Below are positions 1-12,134 of a stretch of DNA of 64,000 nt, one piece after another (position 1 is the first letter of the stretch; each line of letters begins with the position of its first letter). The stretch is taken from contig OZ038382.1 of NCBI GenBank assembly GCA_964036045.1, positions 80,575,918-80,639,917 on the forward strand. The letters are read 5' to 3'. Origin of the DNA: Eutreptiella sp. 'Long Island Sound 2002' (taxonomy: Eukaryota > Euglenozoa > Euglenophyceae > Eutreptiales > Eutreptiaceae). The translations under genes and the position numbers were made by a program. The notes beneath the pieces were generated by a model. That model was not told the origin of the DNA, ran no database searches, and saw only the letters and a list, made by a program, of their open reading frames with translations.

Positions 1-2099
1 TTCTGGCAGATTTTTCCGATCGAACTCCGGCAGATCTAGCTGGATGTTCGCTTGGGCAATATGTTTGCCACTCTTCCAATCCCATGAAGTTGGATCTGAG
101 GGGGGGGGGAGGATGTGCCAGCGAGTGGCGTCAAAGCCGTTAGTCCCCTCCCCTGGGCCTCAGTCACTGGGAAATCCTGTAGGTCAGCGATGGAAGCTGT
201 TCGGGAACGAGGGTGAAAGGGACTGGGGCAAGTGACGTTAGGTAGGAGCCTGGAAACCCTTGCTCTGTTGACATCGTAGGCGAGTGAGGTCAAACCTCGA
301 GAGGGTGATGCCATCGCTGGTCTTGCTAAGGGTTCAGTTATACCAAATTTGGCTCTCACACCCTCAGACAGGGCTATCATGTCCAGATCTTTGGGTCACG
401 AGAAATGTTTGGCCAGCAGTTCTGCGGTACTGTTGTAAGCACTATCAGCTGGCCCTGGGTTACGGGAACCCCCGACTTTGGGGTTTGGATATGCCTCTGG
501 TGTTCCCGTTGCTTTGGGTGGTTCTGGTCGCGACATATACTCCTCGCATAGTGGTGTGGTAAACCTCGAGCGTCTGGGCAGGGAAGCTGTGTTTGCCACG
601 TTGGTCGAGTGACCGTGGTAGTAGTACCAGTCCATGTCAGTCTCTGGAGGAGATCATATTGCGTTGATGGGCTCTTCACCATCCTCTGTTCGTATTGACT
701 GGTGATAGTCCCTGTGTAGCATCTGCCTCTTCAGGTTATCGTGCTCTTCAACGATAGTGGACGACAGGGCAGGACACACCGATTAGGTGTGGGAGATGGC
801 AACACGCCTGCAAAGATGCTCAAGACTGTCACCACGAGCGGCTAAGGCCTCAATGGTGGATGGTACTCCGGGCGCTCCAAGTTCAGGTCTGCGCGCCCCA
901 GTTTCAGGTTCACTGGGTCCTTTTTCGTTGGCCCTGCTGTGATGCCCCGGATCTTCTTGAGACCCAGATGCAACCCCAACTCTGAGTCTAGGCTCAGTGA
1001 GGTTCAGCCGACTGCCGAGCTGTAGATTCCAGATGGGATATGTTTTGGATGAGATTGTCACCGATGGGAGGGACATGATGTTCAGCTGGCTTTGGATCTT
1101 GGATTGTATATTGCTCAGTTTTGTTCAGGGTTGGTTCAAAAGGTCCTCAAGGTACTACCGGAAAGAATATCCTCAATTGCTGCACTAACCGCTTTGATGA
1201 AGTCCTGCAGGTTTTGTAGTTGAAAAACATGACCACAGCAGAAAGTAGAGCATGAAGGGGATAAGGATCGAATCACTGAATAGTTATAAAATCCAATGTT
1301 TCACAGAAGGCGTGCAGATAACCACAAATAAAGTGTATAGACAGAAGCAAGTCCAAATACAATGCACTGAACAAGATAGATGATTTTAAAAGAGAACACT
1401 GGCTGCAATTTGGCCTCAAGAATGGCTCCAAGCACTTCATGTGCACTGATTGGGATTCAATGGAGTTGGTTAGGTTTCAGGGCATACAAGGTGGGCCAGA
1501 AACAGGATATGGCTTGGGCAGCATGGCCAAGCAACTGAATTCAGAATCAGTTAAAACGTACAACCACAACAAGTAGTAGAAACATTTGCGTATAGGTGTC
1601 CTGAGGTGGCGGACTACCAGGCTTGACCTACAAGGCCCTAGGCATGAAGTGCCTACTTTAGTTCGGTATAACCTACTTGAAGGAAGATACCTCCGGTCAC
1701 TTCAGTGGTGGGGGTGAACTTCATGAGGGAGCTCGTCTTATAACCCTAGTTACTTTGAGAAAGTGTACTTCAAACTTCAAAAGAGTGATAAAAATGATTA
1801 CGTGTTGGTCCTCATTACTTCCCAAGGATTACAGGGGGCTTGGCCTGGATTAAGTACCCCAATAGAGACATGGTAGTGACTGTTTTGTACTATGCACACT
1901 TCTAGAAGTAATCATAAAGCAAAGCAAAGACTCTTGTTCTCTTTCTCTCCCACTCTGCGAAATGGTGGCAAGTGCTGTGCAGCTGTTGTCTGACCCATCA
2001 ACTACTCACTTCACCGATTTAGCAGCAGATTGCTAATTGTAATGGGAACATGCATTCACGGGGCAGGTGCACATACACACAGGAGGCATAGCGCGGGCA
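1..2099. other. Gene-poor flank, no supported gene
   Basis: No reading frame here has recognisable domains. Minus-strand open stretches at 36-380, 377-682 and 783-1,076 follow one another in different frames and have a fairly protein-like composition, so they could be the remains of one decayed minus-strand coding region. I cannot identify a family and there is no second copy in the window to confirm them. Base composition is mixed and much less GC-rich than the LINEs further in. Confidence 0.4.
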
Positions 2100-2362
2100 C
2101 AGCACATTGAAACTGCGAGTGTATTATCTTTACGCCTGTTTCATTATTTTTTGATCAAAACTGTTGTACTAAATCGCAAGACATGAATTGTCCTCCTGAA
2201 GACAATCATGTGAAGGAGATTACGTTCGGTTTGAATTGTAATCCGTGAATCATTTCAGTCTTGCTGTTCGCTTTGCTGCTCTGGGTTCATTGGGCACAGC
2301 CGTACTGATATGTCCAAAAAAGAATTTTGCGAGCAGGCTGACACCACTTGCAAAGCTGAAAA
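2100..2362. repeat. Diverged direct repeat, left copy (pair with 4,010-4,265)
   Basis: About 260 bp here is repeated in the same orientation at 4,010-4,265. Shared stretches include GACATGAATTGTCCTCCTG and GGGTTCATTGGGCACAGC, with scattered substitutions and small indels. The two copies flank about 1.65 kb that contains a decayed minus-strand reading frame. They could be old long terminal repeats of a small element or two copies of a dispersed repeat. I could not define clean TG...CA ends or a target duplication. Confidence 0.7.
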
Positions 2363-3110
2363 TCACTGGAGTGCATGGTCAGTGCGGCTGGGAAGCAGGA
2401 GGCTGCTCGGAGATCTCTGAGAGCCCCGAAGTTCGCAAGTTGCTAGGCTGTTGTCAGCCTTGATTTGTCGTGCATGGTTGCCCGCATCATTTGGTTGCGA
2501 ATCGTGCGCTAGGCTTGTGGACCAGTGCTTCAGTGACCAGTCCTCGTCATTTCTGCGCCTTTGGTGAGTACCCTTCGGAGTACCTGTCGGATGTGTACCT
2601 TTTGGGCTGAGCAACTCTGGATAACTGGATCTATGTGCCGCATCCTTGTTTGATAAGTTTGGTGCCTGTGCTTCGAACACTTCAGGTCTGAAGCCATTGT
2701 CACCATGTCCCTGACACAGGCGGCGCTCATCGAGTTCTGTGGAATACTGTGGGTTACTGGCCCAGTGGAATAGCTTGGCAGTACTCAGCCATTTCTCCAG
2801 CCTTTCATCCTCGCGCCAAAGGGCAGCTGGCAAGCGCTGTGGAGCTCATCCTCGCAGAGAGCCCTGCTGGACAGCTTTCTCAAGCTCTTTGTCACGCGGA
2901 AGCCCTGTTTGCAGAGTCTTTGAAGGTGGCTACTTGCTAGGCCCGGGGACCAGTGCTTTGGCAATTTCGTGCGCTGGGATAAGGGTGGTTTTCTTTGGTT
3001 TACTATGCCTCTCCCTTGTGGCCTGCAGCACTTCCAAATGTGTTGGTGTCACCCTACCAACTTTGGCACCTAGCCTGTGGCCTCGTGCCACGATCACTTC
3101 CATAAGTTGA
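2363..3110 (-). pseudogene. Decayed minus-strand coding region, family unknown
   Basis: Read on the minus strand from 3,110 there is a start codon and about 57 protein-like codons, then a TAG near 2,935. Coding character continues past it and then shifts frame near 2,830 into a 156-codon stretch ending at 2,363. The composition is hydrophilic and charged (repeated D/E/R/K with prolines), and I see no catalytic motif. Its placement exactly between the two 260-bp repeats suggests the internal part of a small retroelement, for example a gag-like protein. That is inference; the function is unknown. Confidence 0.35.
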
Positions 3111-4009
3111 GCACTCTTCTATTTATCCTCATCTCGGTCTACCTGTACCCTGTCCCACGAATTGGTTTGAAGGGTTCTGATATTGAACTCAGTTGTTGCT
3201 TTGTTTAGTTTCTTTTTTGTTTCTTTGGGTTCTCTGCGGCTCGATTGGTATCCAGGGTGTGCTTTGCCACCCAATTCGCCTTTCGCTTGCACAACAGCAC
3301 ACTGTCAGTCGCCGTTCATCAGTGCATCAATGTACACACTCACGGCCTCGCACTGCGCTGCTGCACTGCACAGCATCATCATTGGATAATCTTTCGCAGA
3401 CACCAGCTTTTCTGTTGGTGACTAATCTGGGCTTTAGGGAAATGGGTTTTTGTTCAACTCACATCACACTTATTTTCTTGTTCCAAGCCCCCTCTACAGC
3501 ACCACATAGTTCCTAGTGTTGATGGTTAGAGGTTTTCTAGCTTGGTTTCCCCGGTTCTCCCCCAGCAGTGCAGGACAGGTGAGGGCAGGCGCTAAGGGCG
3601 CCTGTACCCGAGGTGTAGGGTATGAGGGGGAACCCTGTGTTTAGGGCTGATACCATTATCAGTGCTGCACACCTCAGTGTGACACCGAGGGCTTGGTTGC
3701 AGTGCTAATGCGCCACTAACCCCCCACCCCCCTGACAGTGCACGCACACCCTGCGCACACCGTTCCTGATCCTGGATGCCCAACCATTTTTCCAATTAAT
3801 CCCTCTAATTTTTTCAACTTCCAGTTTGAGAGAAGTTGAGCCGTGTGTTTGGGTTAAGGGTAGAGGCCAGGTGCCCGCCCACAGGGGGAAAAGCCCTAGG
3901 GTACGTGAGGCCAGGTGAATGTCTGGGTGCTCCCCCCATGGGACGACAGGGAGCCCTTTGGTATAGGGTGGGCCAGGCGGAACAGCCCCATACTGGCATG
4001 CACGCACAT
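3111..4009. other. No gene seen
   Basis: Open stretches here are short, overlap in several frames, and lack motifs. A pyrimidine-rich stretch lies around 3,200-3,500 and a GC-rich segment around 3,540-3,950. I see no RNA gene or recognisable repeat other than the edge of the right-hand 260-bp repeat. Confidence 0.45.
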
Positions 4010-4265
4010 GCATATGCTGCGATTGTATTGTCCTTATGCCTGTCTCATTGTTGTATGATCAGAACTGTTGTATTAAAGCGCCAGACATGAATTGTCCTCC
4101 TGTAGACATTCAAGTGAAGGGGATTACATTCCGTTTGATCTGTATTCCGTCAATGATTTCACTCTTGCTGTTCGCTTTGCTGTTTTGGGTTCATTGGGCA
4201 CAGCCGTACTGATGTGTCAAAAAGAACTTTGCGAGCAGGCTGACACCAGTTACACTAATCAAGCT
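4010..4265. repeat. Diverged direct repeat, right copy (pair with 2,100-2,362)
   Basis: This is the second copy of the repeat at 2,100-2,362, in the same orientation. Similarity runs from the segment before TTGTATGATCAGAACTG to the shared GCGAGCAGGCTGACACCA, after which the two copies diverge completely. Point differences are frequent, so the duplication is old. Confidence 0.7.
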
Positions 4266-5924
4266 TCCTTGAGGTAAACCTTTTCTACACTTCCCTTGTT
4301 GCACTGACGCCTTCAATTATAGAAGAAAACTGTGATAGACAGCAGGAAAAAGGACTCTGACTTCAAAGAAACTGAGTACACTGATGAGGCAGACACCTTT
4401 TGTTCTTTTACACGTCAGGGTAATATATAGACCATTGCATTCACCAAGCTGGCGGCAGGAGTCTCTCAGACAGGGCTTGAACATCATTACAAAATATACT
4501 CGTCGAGATCCTGTAACACAAATGCCCTGAGGCTGTCCCACATAATGACTGCCAACAATCAACAACAAGCAAAAAATAATCTCAGACCTTCAAATCATCG
4601 CCCGGTGTACGAGAGCAACGGACCTCACAATATTGACCATAATGATAAAGATCTTCAAACCGTCAATCTGAGGGGACAGACAAACTACATTTTACTGTTG
4701 GTTTTGCCTCAATTGAGTCAAGGAACACTGCCTGCACAGAGAGGTGTAAGGAAATCATGGCAAGTTCAAAAGGGTGGCCATCAACGTTTGGCCCGGCGCC
4801 TCAAGAGGACACTGCCTCTTGTTTCGCTCAGGGACCCTTTAGGGAGTTGAAGTAGGAGGTGGACGGCCTTCCAGGCTTGACCGAGCACCCTCAGGCGCTG
4901 CCCCTCGCTCGCTCAGGGATGCGGTTGCCAGGCAATGAAAGCGAAGACGAACCCAAAGTCAGGGGTCTGAAGTGTGCTCGTGGCAGACACGGCAGTTTCC
5001 TCATTTGTAAAACTTGCACTGCGCTCCATTTTTGCACCAGCGGGTCTTTGCAGTGGAGCTAATCGCGCTGGCGCAAGTGAAGACGATGCCAAAGCAGGGG
5101 CTTCTGCTTGAAAATCCATCAGTTCAACAAATTTTCCTTAACACAACCCCCCCCTGAGACCTCAAAGACGTTTCACTCGTCTGGGCGGGCACCACACTGT
5201 CGAAGATGAATAGACAGGCCCCAGGAAAAAAAGCCTTCTGGACCTCGACATGTGCTGGCTCCCTGAAGCATAATAGTGGTGGAAACCCACAGACTGGCAC
5301 CCAGTGTATGGTATATTTGTCCTCAGCAACTCACCCACAAGCCGTGTCCGACTTTGCCACCGGCTGCGTCTTGGCAGAAGCTGCAGAAGACAGCCTGGCC
5401 AGGCACATGCACGGGCGCCGCCCACAGCAAGGCTGTGGGCTCATCGAGATACCATACCATTGGGTATAGCTATCGAAGCCGAGTGCCGAGCAAACAAACA
5501 ACAGACAGGACTATACATCTGTCGGATCAACAGGGCATTTTAAAGCAGTCGACACCAATGCCGTCCCGACTGTCGAATCAGCCATTACTTGACATTCAGA
5601 CTGTGGAATCAGCCATTATTGATCTCGCCGCCACCTACCTGGCTACCACTTGTTGTTGTTTGACTTGTGAACTGTCCTGTTTCTCGAAAATCCCGAAATA
5701 CGACAAACCTCCTTCTGCGCAGGATCTTTAGGCGGAGCACCAATTCATACACACTTCACAAATTCGAGGACAAAATCCCTGTTCAAAGATATGGAAGCAT
5801 TATACAGCACTTCCTTCACAGCAACTGGCATCTCAATGCTTCAAATGTATTCAGAGACTGCAGTGCGGGGTTTATTGAACAACTCAAGGAAATAAGGGGA
5901 GTTGAGGGTGGTGTGTAGTTTAAC
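4266..5924. other. No gene seen; short shared segment at its right end
   Basis: There is no convincing coding region in these 1.6 kb. Near the right end (about 5,868-5,915) is a roughly 50-bp segment beginning TTTATTGAACAACTCAAGG that recurs at 16,049-16,095 in the spacer between the two LINE-A copies. The function of that segment is unknown. Confidence 0.4.
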
Positions 5925-6816
5925 TGTGCAATTTGTTTAATTGGTTTGATGAGACAAATTGAAGTGATATGTGTAGAAGTTGGAAAAGGTGGGCGAGGGG
6001 GCTCGCACGCGCCCATCGCAAGCGCTCAGTTGAAGAGCGCCTTTGAAGCCCCACCTTGGGGAGGGCAGCCCAAACACCCACTGCAAGTGCCCACGTGAAG
6101 AGCGCCTCTGAAGCGCTCACTTTCTCCAAGCCTCATTGAAGGTGCGTTCGAACGCCTTTGCACCAAACTCGACAAACGTGTTTTGCAACACGAACTCCAA
6201 GCCTCATTGAAGGCGTTTGCGAACGCCCTTGAACGAAAATGGACAAACACGTTTGAGACACGTTCCCCAATCTTCATTGAAGGCTTTTGCGCACGCATTT
6301 CCACCAAAGTCGCCCAACGCGTTTTGCAACGCGTTCTCTGACCTTCATTGGAGGCGCTCTCGAACGCATGGGCACCAGAGTCCACGAACGCGTTTTGTGA
6401 CGCGTTCTCCAAGCCACATTGAACACGTTTACCGAAGCACTTGCACCCAAGTCCACAAACTGGTTTGTGAACTGCTTCGCCTTCTCTAAATGAATGCAAA
6501 TCAATCGAAATGAACAAATGCAGCTTGGGGAACGCCTTTGCACCAATCTCAGGGAACATCTGTGCACCAATCTTCAGGAACAATGTGTTCTCCTTGCCTC
6601 ATGGAACCGGCTTTCAAACCACTTTGCAACAATCCTGAGGAACACGCTTTTGAACACCGTCTCCACACTTGCCAACCACTTCAAACCAAACCCAACCAAA
6701 GTGTGTTCTCCTCGCCTCAATCACCTCCACATTTCGAGCACAATGTAAGCATGCAAGACGGATTTCCCACCAATAAACCCTAAAGCCACCACAAGTTACC
6801 TTGCTCATGGAACTCA
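5925..6816. repeat. 71-bp minisatellite block, left copy
   Basis: From about 6,127 to 6,480 the sequence is a tandem array of about five diverged units of about 71 bp. Each starts with a variant of AAGCCTCATTGAAGG and contains a small inverted repeat such as AACGCGTTTTGCAACGCGTT. Because 71 is not a multiple of three, the long open frames across it are not conserved coding sequence. Flanking unique parts (about 5,925-6,126 and 6,480-6,816) belong to the same repeated block, since the whole roughly 0.9 kb recurs in the same orientation at 37,994-38,896. The block abuts the 3' tail of the minus-strand LINE-A copy at 6,817. Confidence 0.8.
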
Positions 6817-6834
6817 AGTAGGTAGTTAGGTAGG
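6817..6834 (-). repeat. LINE-A 3' tail, (CCTA)n type
   Basis: On the minus strand the element ends in about four copies of CCTA or close variants. The plus-strand copy ends in the same way at 37,976-37,991. Simple-repeat tails are common at the 3' ends of non-LTR retrotransposons and mark where target-primed reverse transcription began. Confidence 0.75.
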
Positions 6835-7359
6835 TGCACTCAGTCGTTGAGAGGTGCCCCATGGTTCCCGCCGGCGTTGCCGCTGTGACGACCAGGAAGA
6901 GGCTCCGCGCTTGAAGAGGGGAGGCCACTTACATCCCGCTAGACCTGTCTTGTGGCCCCTAACAAAAGACCACGGGCAACACCGGGAGGGCTGATCGCCG
7001 CCAGTGTGACGTGCTTGTCTCGCCAAGAGGGTGTGCCCCCGTGCTTGCGCACGTCCCCCTCTTCGGGCGGAACCCTAGAGGTTCACCGGACTTCCTGGCG
7101 TATCTTGTTCCCAAGGCATGCTTGCATGTTCTTGGTACTGGGGTTCCCAGGCGCTTGAGTGTCACACGCTCCGCCTCAAGTCCCAAAGCAGCGCAGGCCC
7201 TAAGATGCAGCCTAATCCCTGGTCTTGGGACCTCGTTTGGCCGGGTCACCTGCATGGCACCAGCTGCCTCAGTGCCAGGGCTATGGACACTGGGTTTCCT
7301 ACTGTCATGTGGCATTTGTGTTTGGGTCCGGGTTGTGCTTGGTCTTGGGTTTCAGTAAC

Positions 7360-7960
7360 CCCGCCAACCCTGGCTGGGGTCTTGGGTGGGTGTGTTTTGG
7401 GTACGGGTTGTGGTTTTGCCCCTCCATTCCCGGCTGGGGTTTGTGGTGTTTGCCGTTGGGCTTGGGATTTGGCTTGCACCCCAGCATTCTCGGCTGGGGT
7501 TTTGGGGCCTGTGTAGTTGTATTCGCGCTCCGCCTGTACCCAGCCGTTCCCGGCTCGGGTGTGCGGTTTCGGTGTGTGTGCTTGGGCTCGGGTTTCGGCT
7601 GCGCCCCGCGACTCCTGGCTGAGGTGTTAGGGTGAGTGTGTGTTTGTGTGTGCGTCCCGCCTGGTTCCCTGCCCCTCCTGGCTGTGGGTTCAGTGCCGGG
7701 GTGTGTGCTTGGGCTTGGGTTGCAGCCGCGCCCCGCCACTCCTGGCTGGGGTGTTGGCGTCTGTGTGTGTTTTTGTGCGTGCCCCGCCTGTACCCCGCCC
7801 TTCCTGGCTGGGGTGTGCGGTGTGGGCGTGTGAGCTGGGGCTCGGGCTCCGGCTGTGCCCGCCACTGCTGGTTGGGGAGTTGGGGTGTGTGTCCGTTCGT
7901 GCGTGTGCTCCGCTTCTACCCCGCCATTCCTGGCGGTGTGGTGTGTGTCTGTGTGGATTT
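7360..7960 (-). repeat. Tandem 60-66-bp repeat in LINE-A 3' region
   Basis: About ten units can be aligned on the core CCTGGCTGGGGT (plus strand), which starts near 7,368, 7,428, 7,488, 7,548, 7,610, 7,676, 7,740, 7,802, 7,866 and 7,926. The plus-strand LINE-A copy has far fewer units at the equivalent place (about 37,200-37,450), so the array expanded in this copy. Confidence 0.75.
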
Positions 7961-8796
7961 GGGTTTTGTCTGCCCTCCGGCTTGGATGCTGTGGCGCGTG
8001 GCCCCTTGTGTGCGCCGTGTCCGTTTCCCGTCACCTTCTTGGGGGGCAGCCTGTGGCGTGGGGGTTTGCAGGAGTTGCTGTGGGGGGAGTTTGTCCCCCC
8101 CCCTCCAGTTTTGTGTTGTATTTTCTTTGGGCTGCGGGGGGCATGTGTGGTTTTTGGCCCTGTCCTGTCCTGGTCTTGTTGTGTCCGTCGCTGGCTGTCC
8201 CTGTCTTTGGTCTCGTGGTCTCCGTCCCCCCTTCCCCTCTCGTTCGGGCTGTGCCTTCGTGTTTTTTGTTTTTTTGCCCGTCTCTGCCCGAGCGTGGTGT
8301 GGGTTGGCGTGTGCGGGGTGTCCCTCACTCTGTTGGGCCGCTGCTCTCGGTCGGGTGTCACTGGTTTTGGCTTGGTGGTCCTCGGGTGTTCCTTCGGGGG
8401 GCCCCATGGGTGCCGCTTTTGGTGCTGTCTGGCTGAGGGGTTTGCCCGCCTCTTGTGGTGTGGGTGGGCGGCCTCGCGGCTGTGGGGCTATGTCGTGCCC
8501 ACCCCTTTTTTTGTGGGGGGGGTCTGCCTGTTCCTCCCTCTGCCTCCCCTGGGCTGGTGCGCGCACTGGTCGGCATTCAGTGTGGTTAACCGGGTTGCTC
8601 TTGGTTCTTGCATTTTGCTGGGCCTTGCCCTGGCCCGATGGGTTTGGTGGGTTACGTACACGCTTGACTCGGTGGCCCTTGCTGTCAGGTTAGGTTCTTG
8701 CTCTGCCAGCTGGGCGGTTGCGCCAGGCGGTTTTGTGAGGCCCTGGGTTAGGGGGGCTGGGTTTTTCCGTGTCCCTCTGCCTCCGCGGTGCCAGCT

Positions 8797-10251
8797 TTAA
8801 CTTTCTGGTGGCCGTTTGTGTGGGTGGGCCGCCGCTGTCGATGCCGGGCCTGCGGTGGCCCCTTGCCTGTGTGCGGCAGGATGGTGCGGCACGTTCCGGG
8901 GTGTGCGACGGCTTGCTCGGGTTAGACCCTCGGTTTGTGTCCCTCGCTTTGGTGTTCTGGTGTGCTTTGCTGCACCGTGGTGTGATGTGCCATGTTTCGC
9001 CGTGCTGCCCCGTGCTGGTCTGTGCTGTGTTGTGGTGCGCCCTGCTTTGTCGTGCCGTGTTGCACCCTGTCGTGCTGTGTTGTCCTGTGCTGTGCCGCGT
9101 CGCGCCGCGTCGTGTTGCGGTGTCTGGTGTCTTGGGGTGCCTTGTCGTTGTGCGTTGCACGGCGGTGCGCTGCGGTGCGGTGTGCCGTGTTGCCTCGTGT
9201 TGTGCCGTGGTGGGGGCGTGGGTTGGGGCCGGTGGTGGTTAGACTTGCCCGTGTCGTGGTGCGGGACGGGGATCGAGGTGTTGTGGCTGGCTGCTGACTG
9301 GGGGGTGCGGTTAGGTGTGGGGTGGCTTGCTGGATCCCTGCTCGGTTCGGGTGTGCCGCTCGGGCTGGTGGGTGAGGTAGGTGTCCGCGGGGTTGCCCTC
9401 CCTGGGGGCCTGTGCTTTGCTCCTGTATCTCTGGGGGTCCTTGCCTCTAGCCTGGGTGGTGCGGCCGTGTCCTCTCCCTCTTCTGGTGCCTGTGTGCTGG
9501 CCCTCGCTGTGGCTGGGGTTGTCGCCTGGCGGAGAGGGCGTGGTTGTGAGCTGCGCGGCGGTGTCCTCAGCGGCTCAGTCGGTGGGTGCAGCCCCTTCTC
9601 TCCGTGTGGGTGTGCCCTTCTTTGCCTGTGCGGGTTCCGGTGCCCGGAGGGCATGAGCCAGTGCAGTCCGTACGGCGTCAGGTCCGAGCTTCGGCGGCAT
9701 ATGTTGGCGGGCGTGAGCCTCCAGGGGTCGCGCGGTGTCCGCTGGGGGTGGGACGGTGCTGCTCTCTCTGTTGTGGCATGCCCTTCCTGTGTGTGCGCCC
9801 TGGTGCCCGCCGCTGCGTCCTGACCCTCTGTGCCACGGTCCCTGATCCTTCCCCTTCCCGGTCCGTTGGAGGTTTCCCGCTCCCGTGTTGTGTCGCCCCC
9901 GCTTCCCTGTCCCTGTGGGCGCCTGCCTGCTACCTTGGGCGCCTCCTTGCCCCCTTGCCGGGGTGTTCCTTCTCGTCCCTTGCCCTCCCCTTGCCTGTGC
10001 CTTTTCCACTGCTGGTGTGGTGGTGGTGGGGTGTGGGGGGGGCCTGTGGGGCGCGGATGGCCCATGCCTGGGGGTGGGTGGTCTGGAGCCAGGCGGCGTA
10101 TTCGGGGGGTGTAGGGGGGGCAGAGGCCCTGGACCATGTTCCGGAGGAGGGCTTCCCATGCCGCCTGCGGTATAGCGGCCTCCGGGGCGGCCACGTTGGG
10201 GTCGACGGGGCTGCAGATGCGGATCTCCTCGAAGGTGTGCACCGTGTGCAC
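8797..10251 (-). pseudogene. LINE-A low-complexity downstream region, conserved between copies
   Basis: A 484-codon minus-strand open frame begins with a short segment conserved in the other LINE-A copy (core IPQAAWEALL, matching MPQAAWEALL at about 35,405 plus). It continues as a proline-, threonine- and arginine-rich tract. Two neighbouring frames are also open because of the composition. Only the first 30 or so residues are clearly conserved in frame, so the rest may be 3' untranslated sequence. No function is recognised. Confidence 0.35.
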
Positions 10252-10415
10252 CCCTTCTCGCCTTCCCGCTCCCCGAGCCCACTTTTACCCAGCGTCGGAG
10301 CTCCTGCAGAGCAGGAGCAGTCCACCCGGTGAGATGGGCGGGGGCCTGGGGGAGGGGAGGGCTCCGAGCTCGAGCTCGGGGAGATGTGGTGGTGGGCGCT
10401 GGGGGTGGAGGATGC

Positions 10416-10847
10416 CTACGGGCAGCGGGGGGAACGGGAAGCTCGGTGGGGCTCGTGGCGGGAGAAAGACGTGGACATAGGACGGCGGTGGCGGGCGTGG
10501 CGGCGCCCGGGGGAGCGGAAGCGGCGGTGGCGGGGGCTTGGGGTGGAGGATGCGTACAGGCGGCGCGGGGAACGGGAAGCTCGGTGCTGCTCGCGGGGGA
10601 AGGGGGACGCGGACATGGGACGGCGGTGGTGTGCGTTGGTCCCCCACCCTCCATGGATCTGCCACGTAGGGGTGCGGCGGCGGTGGCGGCTGGTGGTACG
10701 GGTCGGGTGACTGTCCCGGGTGGGGGTGGGCCCGGGGGGCCCCTTTGGCGTGGACGTGGTGGCCGGGCGGACACGGTTCATTGTACGGGGGGGGGTAGCC
10801 CCTGGTGGTAGGCGGGGTATGGGGGTGGAGCGCCCGGGTGCTGCCAT
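10416..10847 (-). pseudogene. LINE-A arginine/serine-rich ORF fragment
   Basis: The minus strand encodes a 143-codon stretch with SRSPRR-type motifs and RHRRPMS repeats. The same frame and motif order appear in the plus-strand LINE-A copy at 34,523-35,266. Preservation of that frame in two diverged copies argues it was translated. RS-rich segments usually bind RNA or RNA-binding proteins; a role in the retrotransposon RNP is inference. Confidence 0.5.
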
Positions 10848-11382
10848 CCCATGCGCTGGCGCTGCTTGTGCACGGGGGGTTGTGGCCCGACTTGGCAGGG
10901 TGGTGGGGAGTGGCAGTTGTGGTGGTTGTGTTGTTGGTGGTGGTGGTGGGGACGTTGGTGACGGTGGCGCTGGTAGTGGTGGTGATGGTGCTGCAAATAT
11001 GGTTTAAGGATCCCTTGTGGATATTCCGGTCCCCTGGTGGGGCTGGGGGGTCGGGCATCGTTTGCAACCCCTGGGGCCGTACGGCTTGGTTAAAATTGTA
11101 TGGGGGTGGAGCGCCCGGGTGCTGCCATCCCATGCCTTGGAGCTGCTTGTGCAAGGGGGGTTGTGGCCCAACTTGGCAGGGTGGTGGGCAGTGGCAGTTG
11201 TGGTGGTTGTGTTGGTGGTGGTGGTGTGGGGACGCTGGTGGCGGTGGCGGTGGTAGTGGTGGTGATGGTGCTGCAAATATGGTTCTAGGATCCCTTGTGG
11301 ATATTCCGGTCCCCTGGTGCGGCTGGGGGGTCGGGCATTGTTTGCAACTCCCGGGGCCGTACAGCTTGGTGAAAATTTCGGG
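10818..11382. repeat. Tandem duplication, about 282 bp, in LINE-A
   Basis: The segment starting GGTGGAGCGCCCGGGTGCTG at about 10,822 is repeated from about 11,104, and matched landmarks such as CAAATATGG (10,994 and 11,274) keep a spacing of about 281 bp. The plus-strand copy has one unit at about 34,130-34,340, so this is a copy-specific duplication. Confidence 0.75.
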
Positions 11383-12134
11383 GCGGGTTTGGGGCCAGGC
11401 TTAACGGTGACCGAGGTCGAGGGGCCCCACATTCCGGGGTCGGTCTGGCTGGTGGCGGTGGTGGCTTTTTGGGGGTGGATGACGGGGCGCTTGGGGATTG
11501 GGATGTTGACGAGGGTTTGGACGGTGTCTTGTTGGGTGGCCGCCTCTGTGGTGGCGGCGGCTGCTGGGGGGAGGGGGGCTCGGGATGTGGTAGGCGGGGG
11601 GTCCATTTTTCTGGTTAGGGTTTGGGTTAGGGCGCGGTCGCTTCTGCTGCTGTCGTAGTCTTTGTGGTGTTGGAGGTCGTGTGGGGTGGTGTTGGTGTTG
11701 TTCTTGTTGGTGGTGGTGGTGGTGCTGCTGCTGCGGGTGGTGTTGTTGCTTGGGTTCCGGTTTGGGTTTGGGGTGGGGTTCAGGGTTGGGGTCAGGTTCG
11801 AGGTTGGGGAGGACCTCGTCCAAGAGGTGCGAGGGCACCGGTGCCGGCCGGGGGTGGTTCCCTGTGCACTGCCGGGGTGACTGGGTCGTCTGTGTGGGGG
11901 TCTGGGGGCTTGGGGTGCGGCTGCAGCTCTGGCTTTGGCCGTCGCCTTGTGGATGGGGTCGGCGGGGAGGGGGGGGTCAGAGGCTGAGGTCGAGGACGTC
12001 GATGAGGATGCGGACAAGGCGGAAGTTGTGGTTTTTCGGGGGACGGGGGTTGCGATGTCATGCGGGCAGCTGCGGGCTTGTTGGTCGCGGCGGCTTCTGC
12101 TGCGGCCACGGCGGGCAGGATGAAGGGCATGTTC

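Noticed and set aside
1-1190. Identified protein gene on either strand at the left edge
   Set aside because: Open stretches lack motifs, change frame repeatedly and have no second copy for comparison.
5920-6600. Long minus-strand ORFs across the minisatellites (also 38,148-38,675)
   Set aside because: The unit is about 71 bp, not a multiple of three, so the same DNA is read in rotating frames; this is a repeat artefact.
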